Assembly (NCBI RefSeq): GCF_000247645.1
Contig: NZ_AHWA01000004.1
Coordinates: 186,001 to 250,000 of the forward strand
DNA: 64,000 nucleotides
Direction of reading: 5' to 3'
Source: Salinibacterium sp. PAMC 21357
GTDB taxonomy: Bacteria > Actinomycetota > Actinomycetes > Actinomycetales > Microbacteriaceae
The notes under the pieces are model-generated. The model worked only from the letters and a program-made list of their open reading frames with translations. It searched no databases and had not been told where the DNA came from. Within the stretch, counting starts at the first letter, position 1. Every line of letters begins with the position of its first letter. The translations under genes were made by a program, and so were the position numbers. Below are positions 7,405 through 16,992 of the stretch, piece after piece.

Positions 7405-8507
7405 GCGTCAAGCCTCGTCATCCAGCCGTGCGTGTCTTCGCGACGGCCATACTGGATGTCGGTGAGCTCTTCGCGCAGCGACATCGTCAGTTCGCCAGCG
7501 GGAGCATCCGCCGACCCAATTTCAAAGCCGTCACCCTTGAGCAGAGCAATCGGGGTGATCACTGCTGCGGTGCCGCACGCGAACACCTCAGTGATGTCGC
7601 CAGACTCCACACCCTCACGCCACTCGTCGAGAGTGACACGGCGACGCTCGACCGTGTGGCCGCGGTCTTCCGCAAGCTGCAGAACGGAGTCGCGCGTGAT
7701 GCCCTCAAGAATCGACTCCGACTGCGGGGTAACGAGGGTTCCGTCTTTCTTGACGAGAACCACGTTCATGCCACCCAGCTCTTCGATGTATTTGCCCTCT
7801 TCGGCATCCAAGAACAGCACCTGGGCACAGCCCTGAGCGGATGCTTCCTGCTGCGCCACGAGAGACGAGGCGTAATTGCCGCCCGTCTTTGCCGCGCCAG
7901 TTCCACCCTTGCCGGCACGCGTGTAGTGCGTGGACACCCAGATTGAGACTGGGGCAACGCCACCGGTGAAGTAGGCACCAGCGGGGCTCGCGATGACGTA
8001 GTAGTTGACCTTCTTCGCTGCGCGCACTCCAAGGAATGCCTCTTTCGCGAACATGAAGGGGCGCAGGTAGAGGCTGGTTTCGGGAGCGCTCGGCACCCAG
8101 TCGCCGTCGACGGCGACGAGCTGCTTGAGCGAGTTCACAAACTCATTCACCGGCAGTTCGGGCAGCGCCATACGGGCCGCCGAGCGCTGCATCCGAGCGC
8201 CGTTGGCTTCGGGGCGGAAGCACCAGATCGAACCGTCTTCGTGACGGAACGCCTTCAGACCCTCGAAGACTTCTTGGGCGTAGTGGAGCACAGCAGCGGC
8301 AGGGTCGAGCGCAATCGGCCCGTACGGCTGCACGCGGGGACGGTGCCAACCGCCCTGCTCCGACCAACAGATGTCGACCATGTGGTCGGTGAAGTGCACA
8401 CCAAAACCGGGGTTCTCCAGAATCGCGTCGCGCTCCTCAACAGAGCGGGGTTCCTGGTTCTTCTTCACGAGGAACGACAGGGGGCGATCAGCCAAAAGAT
8501 TCTTCAT
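7401..8507 (-). CDS. ilvE: Branched-chain amino-acid aminotransferase
   Basis: This PLP enzyme moves the amino group between glutamate and the 2-oxo acids of Leu, Ile and Val, the last step of their synthesis. It has 368 residues, the length of the large actinobacterial/eukaryotic type. Visible motifs are GFGVHFTDHM, YAQEVFEGLKAFR, RPFMFA, and KTGGNYASSLVAQQEA, where the Lys is expected to hold PLP. CGTAAVITP and the terminal YGRREDTHGW also match. It lies 39 bases after leuB on the same strand, so leuB-ilvE-FAH probably forms one unit. Confidence 0.95.
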   Translation of the reverse strand: MKNLLADRPLSFLVKKNQEPRSVEERDAILENPGFGVHFTDHMVDICWSEQGGWHRPRVQPYGPIALDPAAAVLHYAQEVFEGLKAFRHEDGSIWCFRPEANGARMQRSAARMALPELPVNEFVNSLKQLVAVDGDWVPSAPETSLYLRPFMFAKEAFLGVRAAKKVNYYVIASPAGAYFTGGVAPVSIWVSTHYTRAGKGGTGAAKTGGNYASSLVAQQEASAQGCAQVLFLDAEEGKYIEELGGMNVVLVKKDGTLVTPQSESILEGITRDSVLQLAEDRGHTVERRRVTLDEWREGVESGDITEVFACGTAAVITPIALLKGDGFEIGSADAPAGELTMSLREELTDIQYGRREDTHGWMTRLDA

Positions 8508-8546
8508 GCGATGTCCTTAGTGACGTACAGCCATAATGGCGGTGGG

Positions 8547-9593
8547 TTAATTCTGCGCTACAGCGTCGGCAATTGCACTGCCGATTTCAGACGTGGACCG
8601 TGCGGTGTCGCCACGGGCGCTGAGGTCGGCCTGCACGGCCGCCGTGACCTTGGCCGCGGCATCCGTGTGACCGGACTGTGAGAGCAGCAGTGCAATCGAC
8701 AGGATTGCCGCCGTGGGATCAGCGAGTTGTTTGCCCGCAATGTCGGGCGCTGATCCGTGAACCGGCTCAAACATTGACGGGAATTCCCCGCTGGGGTTCA
8801 AGTTGCCGGAGGCGGCCAAACCGATGCCGCCGCTGATGGCCGCTGCGAGGTCTGTAAGGATGTCACCGAAAAGGTTGTCGGTGACAATAACGTCAAATCT
8901 ACTCGGATTTGTGACGAGGTAAATCGTCGCCGCATCCACGTGCATGTAATCGACTTCAACCTCGGGGAACTCTGCCGCCACCCGGTCGACCGTCGTCTGC
9001 CACAAACCGCCCGCGTGCACGAGCACGTTGGTCTTGTGCACGAGGGTGACCTTCTTGCGGTCTCGCCCCATTGCATGAGCAAAAGCGAACCGAACAACGC
9101 GCTCGACTCCGAACGCCGTGTTGATCGAGACTTCGGTGGCGATCTCGTGCGGAGTGCCGACACGGATGCGCCCACCATTGCCGACGTAGGGGCCCTCGGT
9201 GCCCTCCCGCACAACGACAAAGTCGACGGCGCCCGGATTGGCCAGCGGCGACGTGACACCGGGGAAGATCGTGGTGGGGCGCAGGTTCACGTGGTGATCG
9301 AGCGCAAAACGCAGCTTGAGCAGCAGCCCACGTTCGATGATGCCTCCCGTGAGGCGAGGATCGCGCGGGTCTCCGCCAACAGCTCCGAGCAGGATCGCGT
9401 CGTGCTTCGCGAGCTCATCAATGTCGGAGTCTTCGAGAATGGTTCCCGACTCGAGGTAGTGGCTGGCTCCGAAGGGGAACTCGGTGGGGGCGACGTCGAC
9501 ACCCGTTGCTTTCAGAACCTTGAGGGCCTCGGCCACAACTTCGGGCCCAATACCATCACCGGGAATGACTGCAAGCTTGATCTGAGAAGGCAT
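8547..9593 (-). CDS. leuB: 3-isopropylmalate dehydrogenase
   Basis: It oxidises 3-isopropylmalate to 2-oxoisocaproate in leucine synthesis, using NAD. The protein is 348 residues. Motifs include [25 protein letters not shown], the substrate-binding segment [16 protein letters not shown], and [15 protein letters not shown] followed by [17 protein letters not shown] 9593 is chosen over the further upstream in-frame start at 9665 because the family begins here. A TACTGT box lies exactly six bases before it on the minus strand, suggesting leaderless transcription. ilvE follows closely. Confidence 0.95.
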   Translation of the reverse strand: MPSQIKLAVIPGDGIGPEVVAEALKVLKATGVDVAPTEFPFGASHYLESGTILEDSDIDELAKHDAILLGAVGGDPRDPRLTGGIIERGLLLKLRFALDHHVNLRPTTIFPGVTSPLANPGAVDFVVVREGTEGPYVGNGGRIRVGTPHEIATEVSINTAFGVERVVRFAFAHAMGRDRKKVTLVHKTNVLVHAGGLWQTTVDRVAAEFPEVEVDYMHVDAATIYLVTNPSRFDVIVTDNLFGDILTDLAAAISGGIGLAASGNLNPSGEFPSMFEPVHGSAPDIAGKQLADPTAAILSIALLLSQSGHTDAAAKVTAAVQADLSARGDTARSTSEIGSAIADAVAQN

Positions 9594-9726
9594 GTAAATA
9601 CAGTACCGCTGCGCACCCAGTGTCGGCCGCAGAGCAGAGAGCGCATTGACGCCAGAATGAACCAATCTCTGATTTCTGTGAGTTTACTGATTGCGCCCTG
9701 TACGGAATTCGCTAATAATTGGTCGC

Positions 9727-9981
9727 ATGAGTATTGGAACCGGAATTGTATTAGTTGTTATCGGCGCGATTCTTACGTTCGCGCTCGATATTCAAGTGGC
9801 AGGAGTGAACTTCGACCTCATCGGATACATCTTGATGATCGCCGGAGTTGTTGTATTCATCATCGGCCTTGTGTTGATGATGCGTAAGCGCACCTCAGTC
9901 ACTACCGTGCACAACAACGACGGAGTCAATAACTCCGTCAGCGAACGTCGCACGACCACAACCCCTGACGAAATGATCTAA
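9727..9981 (+). CDS. Small two-helix membrane protein (DUF6458)
   Basis: The protein is 84 residues. Two hydrophobic helices (about residues 3-20 and 29-50) are followed by a basic MMRKR and a polar Asn/Thr-rich tail. The layout matches DUF6458, a family of small actinobacterial membrane proteins of unknown function. ATG 9727 is preferred over 9691: a -10-like TAATAA with a TTGCGC -35 lies just before it, so the transcript starts at or very near the ATG. It ends at a strong terminator facing serA. Confidence 0.8.
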   Translation: MSIGTGIVLVVIGAILTFALDIQVAGVNFDLIGYILMIAGVVVFIIGLVLMMRKRTSVTTVHNNDGVNNSVSERRTTTTPDEMI

Positions 9982-9995
9982 CGACCACACGCACC

Positions 9996-10042
9996 AACAC
10001 AGAAGGCGCGTCCCGATTCACTCGGGGCGCGCCTTCTGTGTT
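9996..10042. terminator. Strong bidirectional terminator between DUF6458 gene and serA
   Basis: A 15-bp perfect stem (9996-10010 with 10028-10042) is extended by six more pairs (TCCCGA/TCGGGG, one wobble) around the loop TTCAC. An A-rich 5' side and T-rich 3' side let it work in both directions. It sits between convergent genes. Confidence 0.85.
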
Positions 10043-10072
10043 GCTCGCACCACGAAGGTGCGAACGAAATTG

Positions 10073-11665
10073 CTAAGCGTCGACGATGTCGATCGCGTGC
10101 ACGTAGCGCGCGTCAATGCGCTCGGCGACAGTCGCCAGAACCTCAGCGGAGGCCTGCGAGTCGACCGTGAGCACGGAGAGGGCGTTGCCGCCTTCACTTT
10201 CACGCGCGATCTGCATGCCCGCGATGTTGATGTTGGCGTCGCCGAACTCCTTGCCGAACACGGCAACGATTCCGGTGCGGTCTTCGTACATCATCACGAT
10301 GAGGTGGTCAGCTAGCGGAACCTCGATGTCGTAACCGTTGATCTCCACGATCTTCTCGAGCTGCTTGTTTCCGACCAGAGTTCCCGAAACGGAAACCTGC
10401 GAACCGTCAGCAAGCGAGCCGCGGATCGTCAGAAGGTTGCGGTATTCGGGACTCACAGCATCCGTAATCAAACGAACAGTGAGGCCACGCTGGTCAGCGA
10501 GCACCGGCGCGTTGACGTAGCTGACCGTCTCCGACACAACGTTGGTAAAGATGCCCTTGAGGGCAGCAAGCTTCAACACGTTGACATCGAATTCAACGAT
10601 CTCGCCGCGAACCTCAATATCAACACTTGTGAGGGGGCTGTCAGACAGACCAGAGAAGACCTGGCCAAGCTTCTCCATGAGCGGGATGCCGGGGCGCACG
10701 CTCTGGTCGATAACGCCACCAGCCACGTTCACTGCGTCTGGCACGAGCTCGCCGCTGAGGGCAAGTCGAACCGACTTGGCTACCGAAACGCCAGCCTTCT
10801 CTTGCGCTTCAGCAGTCGACGCACCGAGGTGCGGGGTGGCAATGACATTGTCGAGGGCAAGAAGGGGCGACCCTGTTGGCGGCTCGCTCACAAACACATC
10901 GAGACCGGCACCGGCAATGCGGCGCGACTTGAGCGCCGTGTAGAGCGCGTCTTCGTCGATGAGGCCACCACGGGCAACGTTGACGATGTAGGCACTCGAC
11001 TTCATGCGAGCAAACTGCTCAGTCGAAATCATGCCGGTCGTTTCCGGCGTCTTCGGCATGTGGATCGTGATGAAGTCTGAACGCTCAAGCAGCTCATCGA
11101 GCGAGACAAGCGTGACGCCCATCTGCTGTGCACGAGCGGCCGTGACGTAGGGGTCGTAAGCGATGATGCTCGTGCCGAAGGCCTGCATGCGCTCCGTGAT
11201 GAGACCACCAATACGGCCGAGGCCAATGATGCCGATCGTCTTCTCGAACAGTTCAGTGCCCGAGTACTGCGAGCGCTTCCACTGCCCCTGCGCCAAAGCG
11301 TTAGACGCAGCAGGGATGTGACGCGCAAGGCTCACGATGTGCCCAACGGTCAGCTCTGCAGCCGAGATGATGTTCGAGGTGGGGGCGTTCACCACCATGA
11401 CACCAGCAGCAGTAGCCGCCTTGATGTCCACATTGTCGAGCCCAACACCGGCACGCGCGATTACCTTGAGGTACGGCGCGGCGGCAAGAGCTTCGGCATC
11501 CATGTTGGTTGCTGAACGGATGAGAACGGCCTGCGCATCGGCGAGCGCAGACTTCAATGCGGCGCGGTCAGTGCCATCCACATTTCGAATCTCAAAGTCG
11601 GGCCCGAGGGCGTCAACTGTTGCGGGGGAAAGTTCTTCGGCGATCACAACGATCGGCTTAGCCAC
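10073..11665 (-). CDS. serA: D-3-phosphoglycerate dehydrogenase
   Basis: It performs the first step of serine synthesis, oxidising 3-phosphoglycerate with NAD. At 530 residues it is the long actinobacterial form. The order is a substrate domain, an NAD-binding domain (IGIIGLGRIGGLITERM) with the catalytic HLGAS segment, then an intervening domain and a C-terminal ACT domain (HLIVMMYEDRTGIVAVFG) that usually gives serine feedback inhibition. The start is GTG 11665, with AAGGA about eight bases upstream. It stands alone, convergent with the DUF6458 gene. Confidence 0.95.
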   Translation of the reverse strand: MAKPIVVIAEELSPATVDALGPDFEIRNVDGTDRAALKSALADAQAVLIRSATNMDAEALAAAPYLKVIARAGVGLDNVDIKAATAAGVMVVNAPTSNIISAAELTVGHIVSLARHIPAASNALAQGQWKRSQYSGTELFEKTIGIIGLGRIGGLITERMQAFGTSIIAYDPYVTAARAQQMGVTLVSLDELLERSDFITIHMPKTPETTGMISTEQFARMKSSAYIVNVARGGLIDEDALYTALKSRRIAGAGLDVFVSEPPTGSPLLALDNVIATPHLGASTAEAQEKAGVSVAKSVRLALSGELVPDAVNVAGGVIDQSVRPGIPLMEKLGQVFSGLSDSPLTSVDIEVRGEIVEFDVNVLKLAALKGIFTNVVSETVSYVNAPVLADQRGLTVRLITDAVSPEYRNLLTIRGSLADGSQVSVSGTLVGNKQLEKIVEINGYDIEVPLADHLIVMMYEDRTGIVAVFGKEFGDANINIAGMQIARESEGGNALSVLTVDSQASAEVLATVAERIDARYVHAIDIVDA

Positions 11666-11797
11666 AGATCTGGTCCTTCAATTCGCGGGGACTTCGCGCT
11701 AACACAACGAAGGCTGCTTGAGTACACAACTACAGCAACTTTAGCGGCGACGGGAAGCCGCCGTTGCCATGTGACTCCTCAGTGCGACGATAGACCC

Positions 11798-12190
11798 ATG
11801 ATGGATGCCGTCGAAATCGCCCAGTGGGTGTTGCGTATCGCCCTCGCGCTCGCGTTCATCGGCATGGGCGTCAGCCACTTTGTGGCCGCGCCCGCCCGCA
11901 CGATGCGGGCCATGATCCCGCCCGTTTTGCGCCAAAACTGGCTACCCTCCCCCGGCGCTCTCGTCACCATTACGGGACTCTGCGAAGTTGCTGGAGGTCT
12001 TGGTTTGTTGTGGGAACCCACCCGGTTTATTACGGGGATAGCGCTTGTTCTCTTTCTGATCGCTGTGTTTCCGGCCAATGCTTACGCTGCCGAGAATCCG
12101 AAACGCTTCGGCAAAGCAGCAACCCCGTTTTGGCCGCGGTACTTCGCGCAGCTGCTGCTGATTCTGCTCTGCCTCCTCGCCGCGATCTAG
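11798..12190 (+). CDS. DoxX-like small membrane protein
   Basis: The protein is about 130 residues with four predicted helices. Motifs such as LRIALALAFIGMGVSHF, MRAMIPP and TGLCEVAGGLGLL are typical of the DoxX-like family (DUF4260/DoxX_2 type). Roles in respiration or redox balance have been proposed for relatives, but none is established here. ATG 11798 and ATG 11801 are adjacent candidate starts. It is divergent from serA. Confidence 0.75.
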   Translation: MMDAVEIAQWVLRIALALAFIGMGVSHFVAAPARTMRAMIPPVLRQNWLPSPGALVTITGLCEVAGGLGLLWEPTRFITGIALVLFLIAVFPANAYAAENPKRFGKAATPFWPRYFAQLLLILLCLLAAI

Positions 12191-12265
12191 AACGCAGAAT
12201 CTATATTGGGCGCCAGCACCCAACGAAACGGCAGCCCTCGTCGTCTATTTAGGTAGGAGGAAACG

Positions 12266-12880
12266 ATGTCTAGAAAAACTATGTCTACGAGAACAATGTT
12301 CACGAGAACAACGCCCACGCTGACGGCCGGCGGGAGGCCAACACCTCTCTCCGCGTTTCGCGCGCCCAGACTTGTGAAGCTGGTCTCGATCTTTGCTGGC
12401 GGGCTACTTGCCCTCACTGCGTGCGCGGGCGCCGCATCCGATCCTGATTCTGATGAGCCCCCGATCGACAGCGGCCCCGGCTCGGGCGTCGAAGAAACGC
12501 CCGGTGACCCCATCCCGATCGAAGGCATCGATGGCACCTGGACTTTCGCGGACGGCACCGATAGCGCCGGTGGAATAACTACCGGTGATCGGGGTGCTGA
12601 CAGCACAATCACTCTGACGATCTCGGGCAACAGTCTGTCGGGGCAATCGGCGTGCAACAGCTACACCGCTTCTTTCGCTGGCCAAGCGAGTGAGCTCAGC
12701 ATCGGCAGCGTTGCGTCGACAAAGCGTGCGTGCGAGTCGACGCTCATGGATTTTGACTCGCGCTACTTCACCGCCCTCAGTACCGTGACTGCGGCTATTC
12801 CTACTGGCGGCAGTCTCGTGCTGCAAGGCGACGGGGTAGTTATGAACTTTTTGCCCCAGAATTCACTTCCGGAGCAATGA
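12266..12880 (+). CDS. META-domain lipoprotein (HslJ-like)
   Basis: The protein is 204 residues from ATG 12266, with a strong ribosome site (AGGAGG, five bases upstream). A long basic N-region leads to a hydrophobic stretch and a lipobox LTAC (Cys 53), so it is anchored to the outer face of the membrane. The mature part has the META fold: an IDGTWTF start, a LSGQSACNSYTASF segment and a CESTLMDFDSRYFTAL segment, as in HslJ-type proteins. META domains are linked to envelope stress or secretion, without a defined biochemical activity. The signal sequence is unusually long and the true start could be an internal Met. Confidence 0.8.
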   Translation: MSRKTMSTRTMFTRTTPTLTAGGRPTPLSAFRAPRLVKLVSIFAGGLLALTACAGAASDPDSDEPPIDSGPGSGVEETPGDPIPIEGIDGTWTFADGTDSAGGITTGDRGADSTITLTISGNSLSGQSACNSYTASFAGQASELSIGSVASTKRACESTLMDFDSRYFTALSTVTAAIPTGGSLVLQGDGVVMNFLPQNSLPEQ

Positions 12881-12974
12881 GTGCACGCTCCCAGAACCCC
12901 CAGTTCACGGGCAGAGTGGTGCGCCGGAGTGATTTTCAGGGCTGCTTTCAGGGTGGCGGTGGAACAATCAAATT

Positions 12975-13763
12975 ATGGATCAGCGGTTTAGCCGCCAACT
13001 CGCGCTAACCCACTTTGGCGAGACGGCGCAAAAGAATTTGGCGCGCTCACGCGTGCTCGTTATTGGCGCGGGTGGCGTCGGAAGCACGGTCATTCCGTCA
13101 CTCGCTGCTGCCGGCGTTGGCACCGTTGGGGTCATTGATGACGACCGCGTTGAGCTCTCCAATTTGCATCGCCAACACATGCACCGGCTCTTGGATGTCG
13201 GGCACAAGAAGGTGATTTCGGCAATCGAGCGGGTGGCAGATCTCAGCCCCGCCACTCAAATTGTGGCGATTGATCAGAAGCTCACGCCCGAGAACGCCCT
13301 GGCGCTCTTCGCCGACTATGACCTTGTGGTGGATGGCAGCGACAACTACCCGACCCACTATTTGTCTGCTGACGCTGCGGAGATTTCTGGCATCCCGCTG
13401 GTGTGGGGGTGGGCGTGTGAGTTTGGAGCGCAAGCCGGAGTGTCGTGGCCGGCCCGCGGCGCTGGCTTTCGTGACCTATATCCGGCACCGCCCGAACTAG
13501 CAGCGGTGGATATGAATGCTGTGCACGGCATATTTCCGGGGGCGGTCAGTGTGATTGCCTCAATCGTGACAAGCGAGGCGATCAAGATTGCCGCACAGGT
13601 GGGTTCTCCTCTCATTAACCGCTCAACGCACTACAACGCGTTCACGGGTGAGTTCTCAGAGGAACGCTATGAACGTGCCGCTGACGCGATACCGATCACG
13701 CAATTGTCGGACTATCGGGCACTGTGCGGTTATGTCGCTACCGACGAGTGGCCAACCTGCTAG
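12975..13763 (+). CDS. ThiF/MoeB/HesA-family adenylyltransferase lacking zinc cysteines
   Basis: The protein is 262 residues. It shows the E1-like ATP-binding fold: VLVIGAGGVGSTVIPSLAAAGVG, then DDDRVELSNLHRQHMH and the KxxxA-type segment KKVISAIERVADLSP. Enzymes of this family adenylate the C-terminus of a sulfur carrier (ThiS/MoaD-like) or other small protein. The two CxxC pairs that bind zinc in most MoeB/ThiF are missing, and the usual PSCAxxGVLG segment is replaced by VDMNAVHGIFPG, so the canonical Cys is absent. No sulfur-carrier gene is adjacent. It could act on a different substrate. Its stop overlaps that of the convergent gene by four bases. Confidence 0.85.
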   Translation: MDQRFSRQLALTHFGETAQKNLARSRVLVIGAGGVGSTVIPSLAAAGVGTVGVIDDDRVELSNLHRQHMHRLLDVGHKKVISAIERVADLSPATQIVAIDQKLTPENALALFADYDLVVDGSDNYPTHYLSADAAEISGIPLVWGWACEFGAQAGVSWPARGAGFRDLYPAPPELAAVDMNAVHGIFPGAVSVIASIVTSEAIKIAAQVGSPLINRSTHYNAFTGEFSEERYERAADAIPITQLSDYRALCGYVATDEWPTC

Positions 13764-14476
13764 TTGCGGCGTGATGCCCACAGTCGATCGGTGTTTGCCC
13801 ACCGCGCTCGACTGACCGCGATGAGTCCTAGCGCGATTGCGATGATGAACGCGGCAATGCCGAGCACGTAGACGATGACTCCGCCCCATCCGTCTGGTCC
13901 GTTGGGCTGCAGGAAGGGGTAGGGGAACCAGCCGTCAATCGTTCCGCGCACGAGCGTGAATGCCAACCACGCGACCGGGTAGATGATCACAATACGCACG
14001 TCGCGCAGCCGTAACACTGGTCGCGAGGGTGACAGCATCCAGTCCACAAACAAGAACAGCGGCGCCCACACGTGAATGATTTCGTTGGGCCACTGAATGC
14101 CAATGTAGCCCTCGTCTGGCAGCCCGCGCAGCAGCACGTTATACACAACAGCAGTGACCACCGCATACGACACCACGGATGCGCGGAACACACCGAGCAG
14201 GGTCGACTCGCGTTCGCGGCGCCACACCACCAGCCCGCTCAGCGCAAGAATCACGACGTTGATCAGGCTCGACTGAATCGTGAAATAACTGAAGTATTCC
14301 TTAGCCACGAAGTCGTTGTGAATCGATTCGTCAACCACTTGCGTAGTGATACTCGCGAGCACGAGCGCTGCGACGACCAGTCGCAGCAGCCCAACAATGC
14401 GGGATGCGGCGGGGGTGCCAGAGGCCATGTCGGGCTCGGGAAATGTTGGGGAGTTGCGCTGCGCGTTCGTTGTCAC
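13760..14476 (-). CDS. Pr6Pr family membrane protein
   Basis: The protein is 238 residues from GTG 14476. Six hydrophobic helices and the motifs YFSYFTIQSSLINV, NEIIHVWAPLFLFVDW and YPVAWLAFTLVRG fit the bacterial Pr6Pr (FAR-17a/AIG1-like) family of integral membrane proteins. Function is unknown; eukaryotic AIG1/FAR-17a relatives are fatty-acid-ester hydrolases, but that activity is not shown for this branch. A TAGTCT box six bases before the GTG implies a leaderless transcript from the shared promoter at 14482-14493. Confidence 0.8.
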   Translation of the reverse strand: MTTNAQRNSPTFPEPDMASGTPAASRIVGLLRLVVAALVLASITTQVVDESIHNDFVAKEYFSYFTIQSSLINVVILALSGLVVWRRERESTLLGVFRASVVSYAVVTAVVYNVLLRGLPDEGYIGIQWPNEIIHVWAPLFLFVDWMLSPSRPVLRLRDVRIVIIYPVAWLAFTLVRGTIDGWFPYPFLQPNGPDGWGGVIVYVLGIAAFIIAIALGLIAVSRARWANTDRLWASRRN

Positions 14477-14481
14477 TCCGA

Positions 14482-14493
14482 CAGACTAGTCTG
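14482..14493. promoter_or_regulatory. Palindromic bidirectional -10 element between divergent genes
   Basis: CAGACTAGTCTG is a perfect 12-base palindrome. It contains TAGTCT on both strands, overlapping by two bases. On the minus strand TAGTCT is six bases from the GTG at 14476. On the plus strand it lies about 30 bases before ATG 14523, which has its own GGAGG. This fits a symmetric -10 serving both directions, or an operator. Confidence 0.5.
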
Positions 14494-14522
14494 CAGATGC
14501 TCGATCGACGGAGGACTTCACG

Positions 14523-15287
14523 ATGCCATTCACGGATCGCCACGGAAATGAGCTCCGCAGCCTGCCCCTGATCTACCGGCTCGATCGAGACTTTCAGGTT
14601 GCAGAGGCCTTCTGTTGGCATGATCCTCGGCCGGACGGCACGACGATTGAGATTCCGGCGCACGACCCTTCGCTTCCGCCCACCGAGGGCAACAGCACCG
14701 ATTTTGCTTCCGTACCCCCATTTTTGTGGGGTCTCATTGCCAGCTACGGCAAGCAAACTCTCGCCGCGATTTTGCACGACTCGCTCACCTATCAGTCTCG
14801 GCTCGCCCCGGCTGATCAACGGCTCGCTCTGCGTCGCACTGCCGACGAAACCTTTCGTGTGGCCCTCGTCGATAGCGGCGTGCACCAGCTGCGCGCCCGC
14901 GTCATGTGGGCGGCCGTCGGCGCTGAACGTTACGTGCACCACGGCGGCGCGCTCGGGCCGTTGCTCGTCATTCAGTTGGCCCTGGGCATCCTGGCGCTCA
15001 TCGGTTCAGTTGTGCTGGCTAGCCTCCTCACCCCCTGGTGGCTGCTGCTGCTGGCCGCTCCTGCTGTTGCTTCGCTCCTTTGGGGCAAGAATGCCGACCT
15101 CTTGATCACGTCGACCTATCTGGGCGCCCTTTATGCCCCGCTCGTCGCCGCCGCATTCATTGGCTCACGGCTCGAACAGCTCTTGGCAACGGTAATTTGG
15201 GTGGGCACAGGCACTCCCGGCCCGGCCCCCAAAGCTGAGCCCACGCTGCGCTGGCCCGACCACGGCACGACCCTTCCTCCGGCATAG
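14523..15287 (+). CDS. DUF1353 domain protein with C-terminal membrane helices
   Basis: The protein is 254 residues from ATG 14523, with GGAGG nine bases upstream. The N-terminal half is a DUF1353 domain (TDFASVPPFLWGLIASYGKQ, AAILHDSLTYQ, ADETFRVALVDSGV), a domain frequent in phage and bacterial proteins and of unknown activity. The C-terminal half adds three to four membrane helices (from about residue 140), which I do not recall as usual for this domain. The product is therefore probably membrane-bound with a cytoplasmic DUF1353 domain. It is divergent from the Pr6Pr gene. Confidence 0.8.
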   Translation: MPFTDRHGNELRSLPLIYRLDRDFQVAEAFCWHDPRPDGTTIEIPAHDPSLPPTEGNSTDFASVPPFLWGLIASYGKQTLAAILHDSLTYQSRLAPADQRLALRRTADETFRVALVDSGVHQLRARVMWAAVGAERYVHHGGALGPLLVIQLALGILALIGSVVLASLLTPWWLLLLAAPAVASLLWGKNADLLITSTYLGALYAPLVAAAFIGSRLEQLLATVIWVGTGTPGPAPKAEPTLRWPDHGTTLPPA

Positions 15288-15292
15288 TCAGA

Positions 15293-15337
15293 GTCTCGGC
15301 TGTGCCGGTCTCGGCTGTGCCGGTCTCGGCTGTGCGG
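15293..15337. repeat. Three tandem 15-base repeats
   Basis: The unit GTCTCGGCTGTGCCG occurs three times head to tail just after the DUF1353 stop codon. The third copy differs at one base (ending CGG). It lies in the gap before the ilvC terminator. It has no spacers and so is not CRISPR. It looks like a local slippage repeat and may vary between strains. Confidence 0.9.
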
Positions 15338-15377
15338 CCATGCCCGCTCCGTCTTGTCGCTACCGCGTTAACGACCA

Positions 15378-15407
15378 ACGGCCGCCCCGCGGAAGCGGAA
15401 CGGCCGT
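15378..15407. terminator. Terminator hairpin after ilvC
   Basis: ACGGCCG (15378-15384) pairs with CGGCCGT (15401-15407), with an inner CCGC/GCGG pairing around GGAA. It lies 18 bases beyond the ilvC stop and faces the end of the DUF1353 gene. No long T-tract is present. Confidence 0.65.
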
Positions 15408-15425
15408 CGTAGTGACTAGCGAAAG

Positions 15426-16481
<1,056 letters not shown>

Positions 16482-16988
16482 TTAGTTCTTGAAAACTCGG
16501 TCGGTGATGCTCTTCGAACCGCGGCCCATGGCCAGCAGTCCACTCTGAGCAATTTCTTTGATCCCGTAGGGTTCGAGCACTCGGAGGAATGCTTGAATCT
16601 TGCCCGAGTCCCCCGTGGTTTCAATGATGAGCGCATCGGATGCGACATCCACCACACGGGCACGGAACAGGTTTACCGCTTCGAGAATTTGTGAGCGAGT
16701 CGTGTTGTCGACGCGCACTTTGATCAAGAGGTGTTCGCGGGTAACCGACTGCTCAGGGTCGAGTTCCACGATCTTGATGACGTTGATGAGCTTGTTGAGC
16801 TGCTTGGTGACTTGCTCAAGGGGCAGCTCGTCGACATCCACCACAACGGTGATACGGGACAAGCCTTCGATTTCGCTCGATCCAACAGCCAGCGACTGGA
16901 TATTGAACCCACGACGGGCGAAGAGTCCGGCGACACGGGTGAGCAGACCTGGTTTGTCTTCTACCAGCAGGGAAAGTACGTGACCCAT
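16482..16988 (-). CDS. ilvN: Acetolactate synthase small (regulatory) subunit
   Basis: The protein is 168 residues. An N-terminal ACT domain (HVLSLLVEDKPGLLTRVAGLF, RRGFNIQSLAVG) binds valine for feedback inhibition. The C-terminal domain carries EPYGIKEIAQSGLLAMGRG. ATG 16988 is chosen because the family begins MGHVLSLLVE; the open frame extends upstream into ilvB. It starts four bases after the ilvB stop, as expected for coupled subunits. Confidence 0.95.
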   Translation of the reverse strand: MGHVLSLLVEDKPGLLTRVAGLFARRGFNIQSLAVGSSEIEGLSRITVVVDVDELPLEQVTKQLNKLINVIKIVELDPEQSVTREHLLIKVRVDNTTRSQILEAVNLFRARVVDVASDALIIETTGDSGKIQAFLRVLEPYGIKEIAQSGLLAMGRGSKSITDRVFKN

Positions 16989-16992
16989 GGCT

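Noticed and set aside
15293-15337. CRISPR array
   Set aside because: The 15-base units are directly adjacent with no spacers and no cas genes are present.
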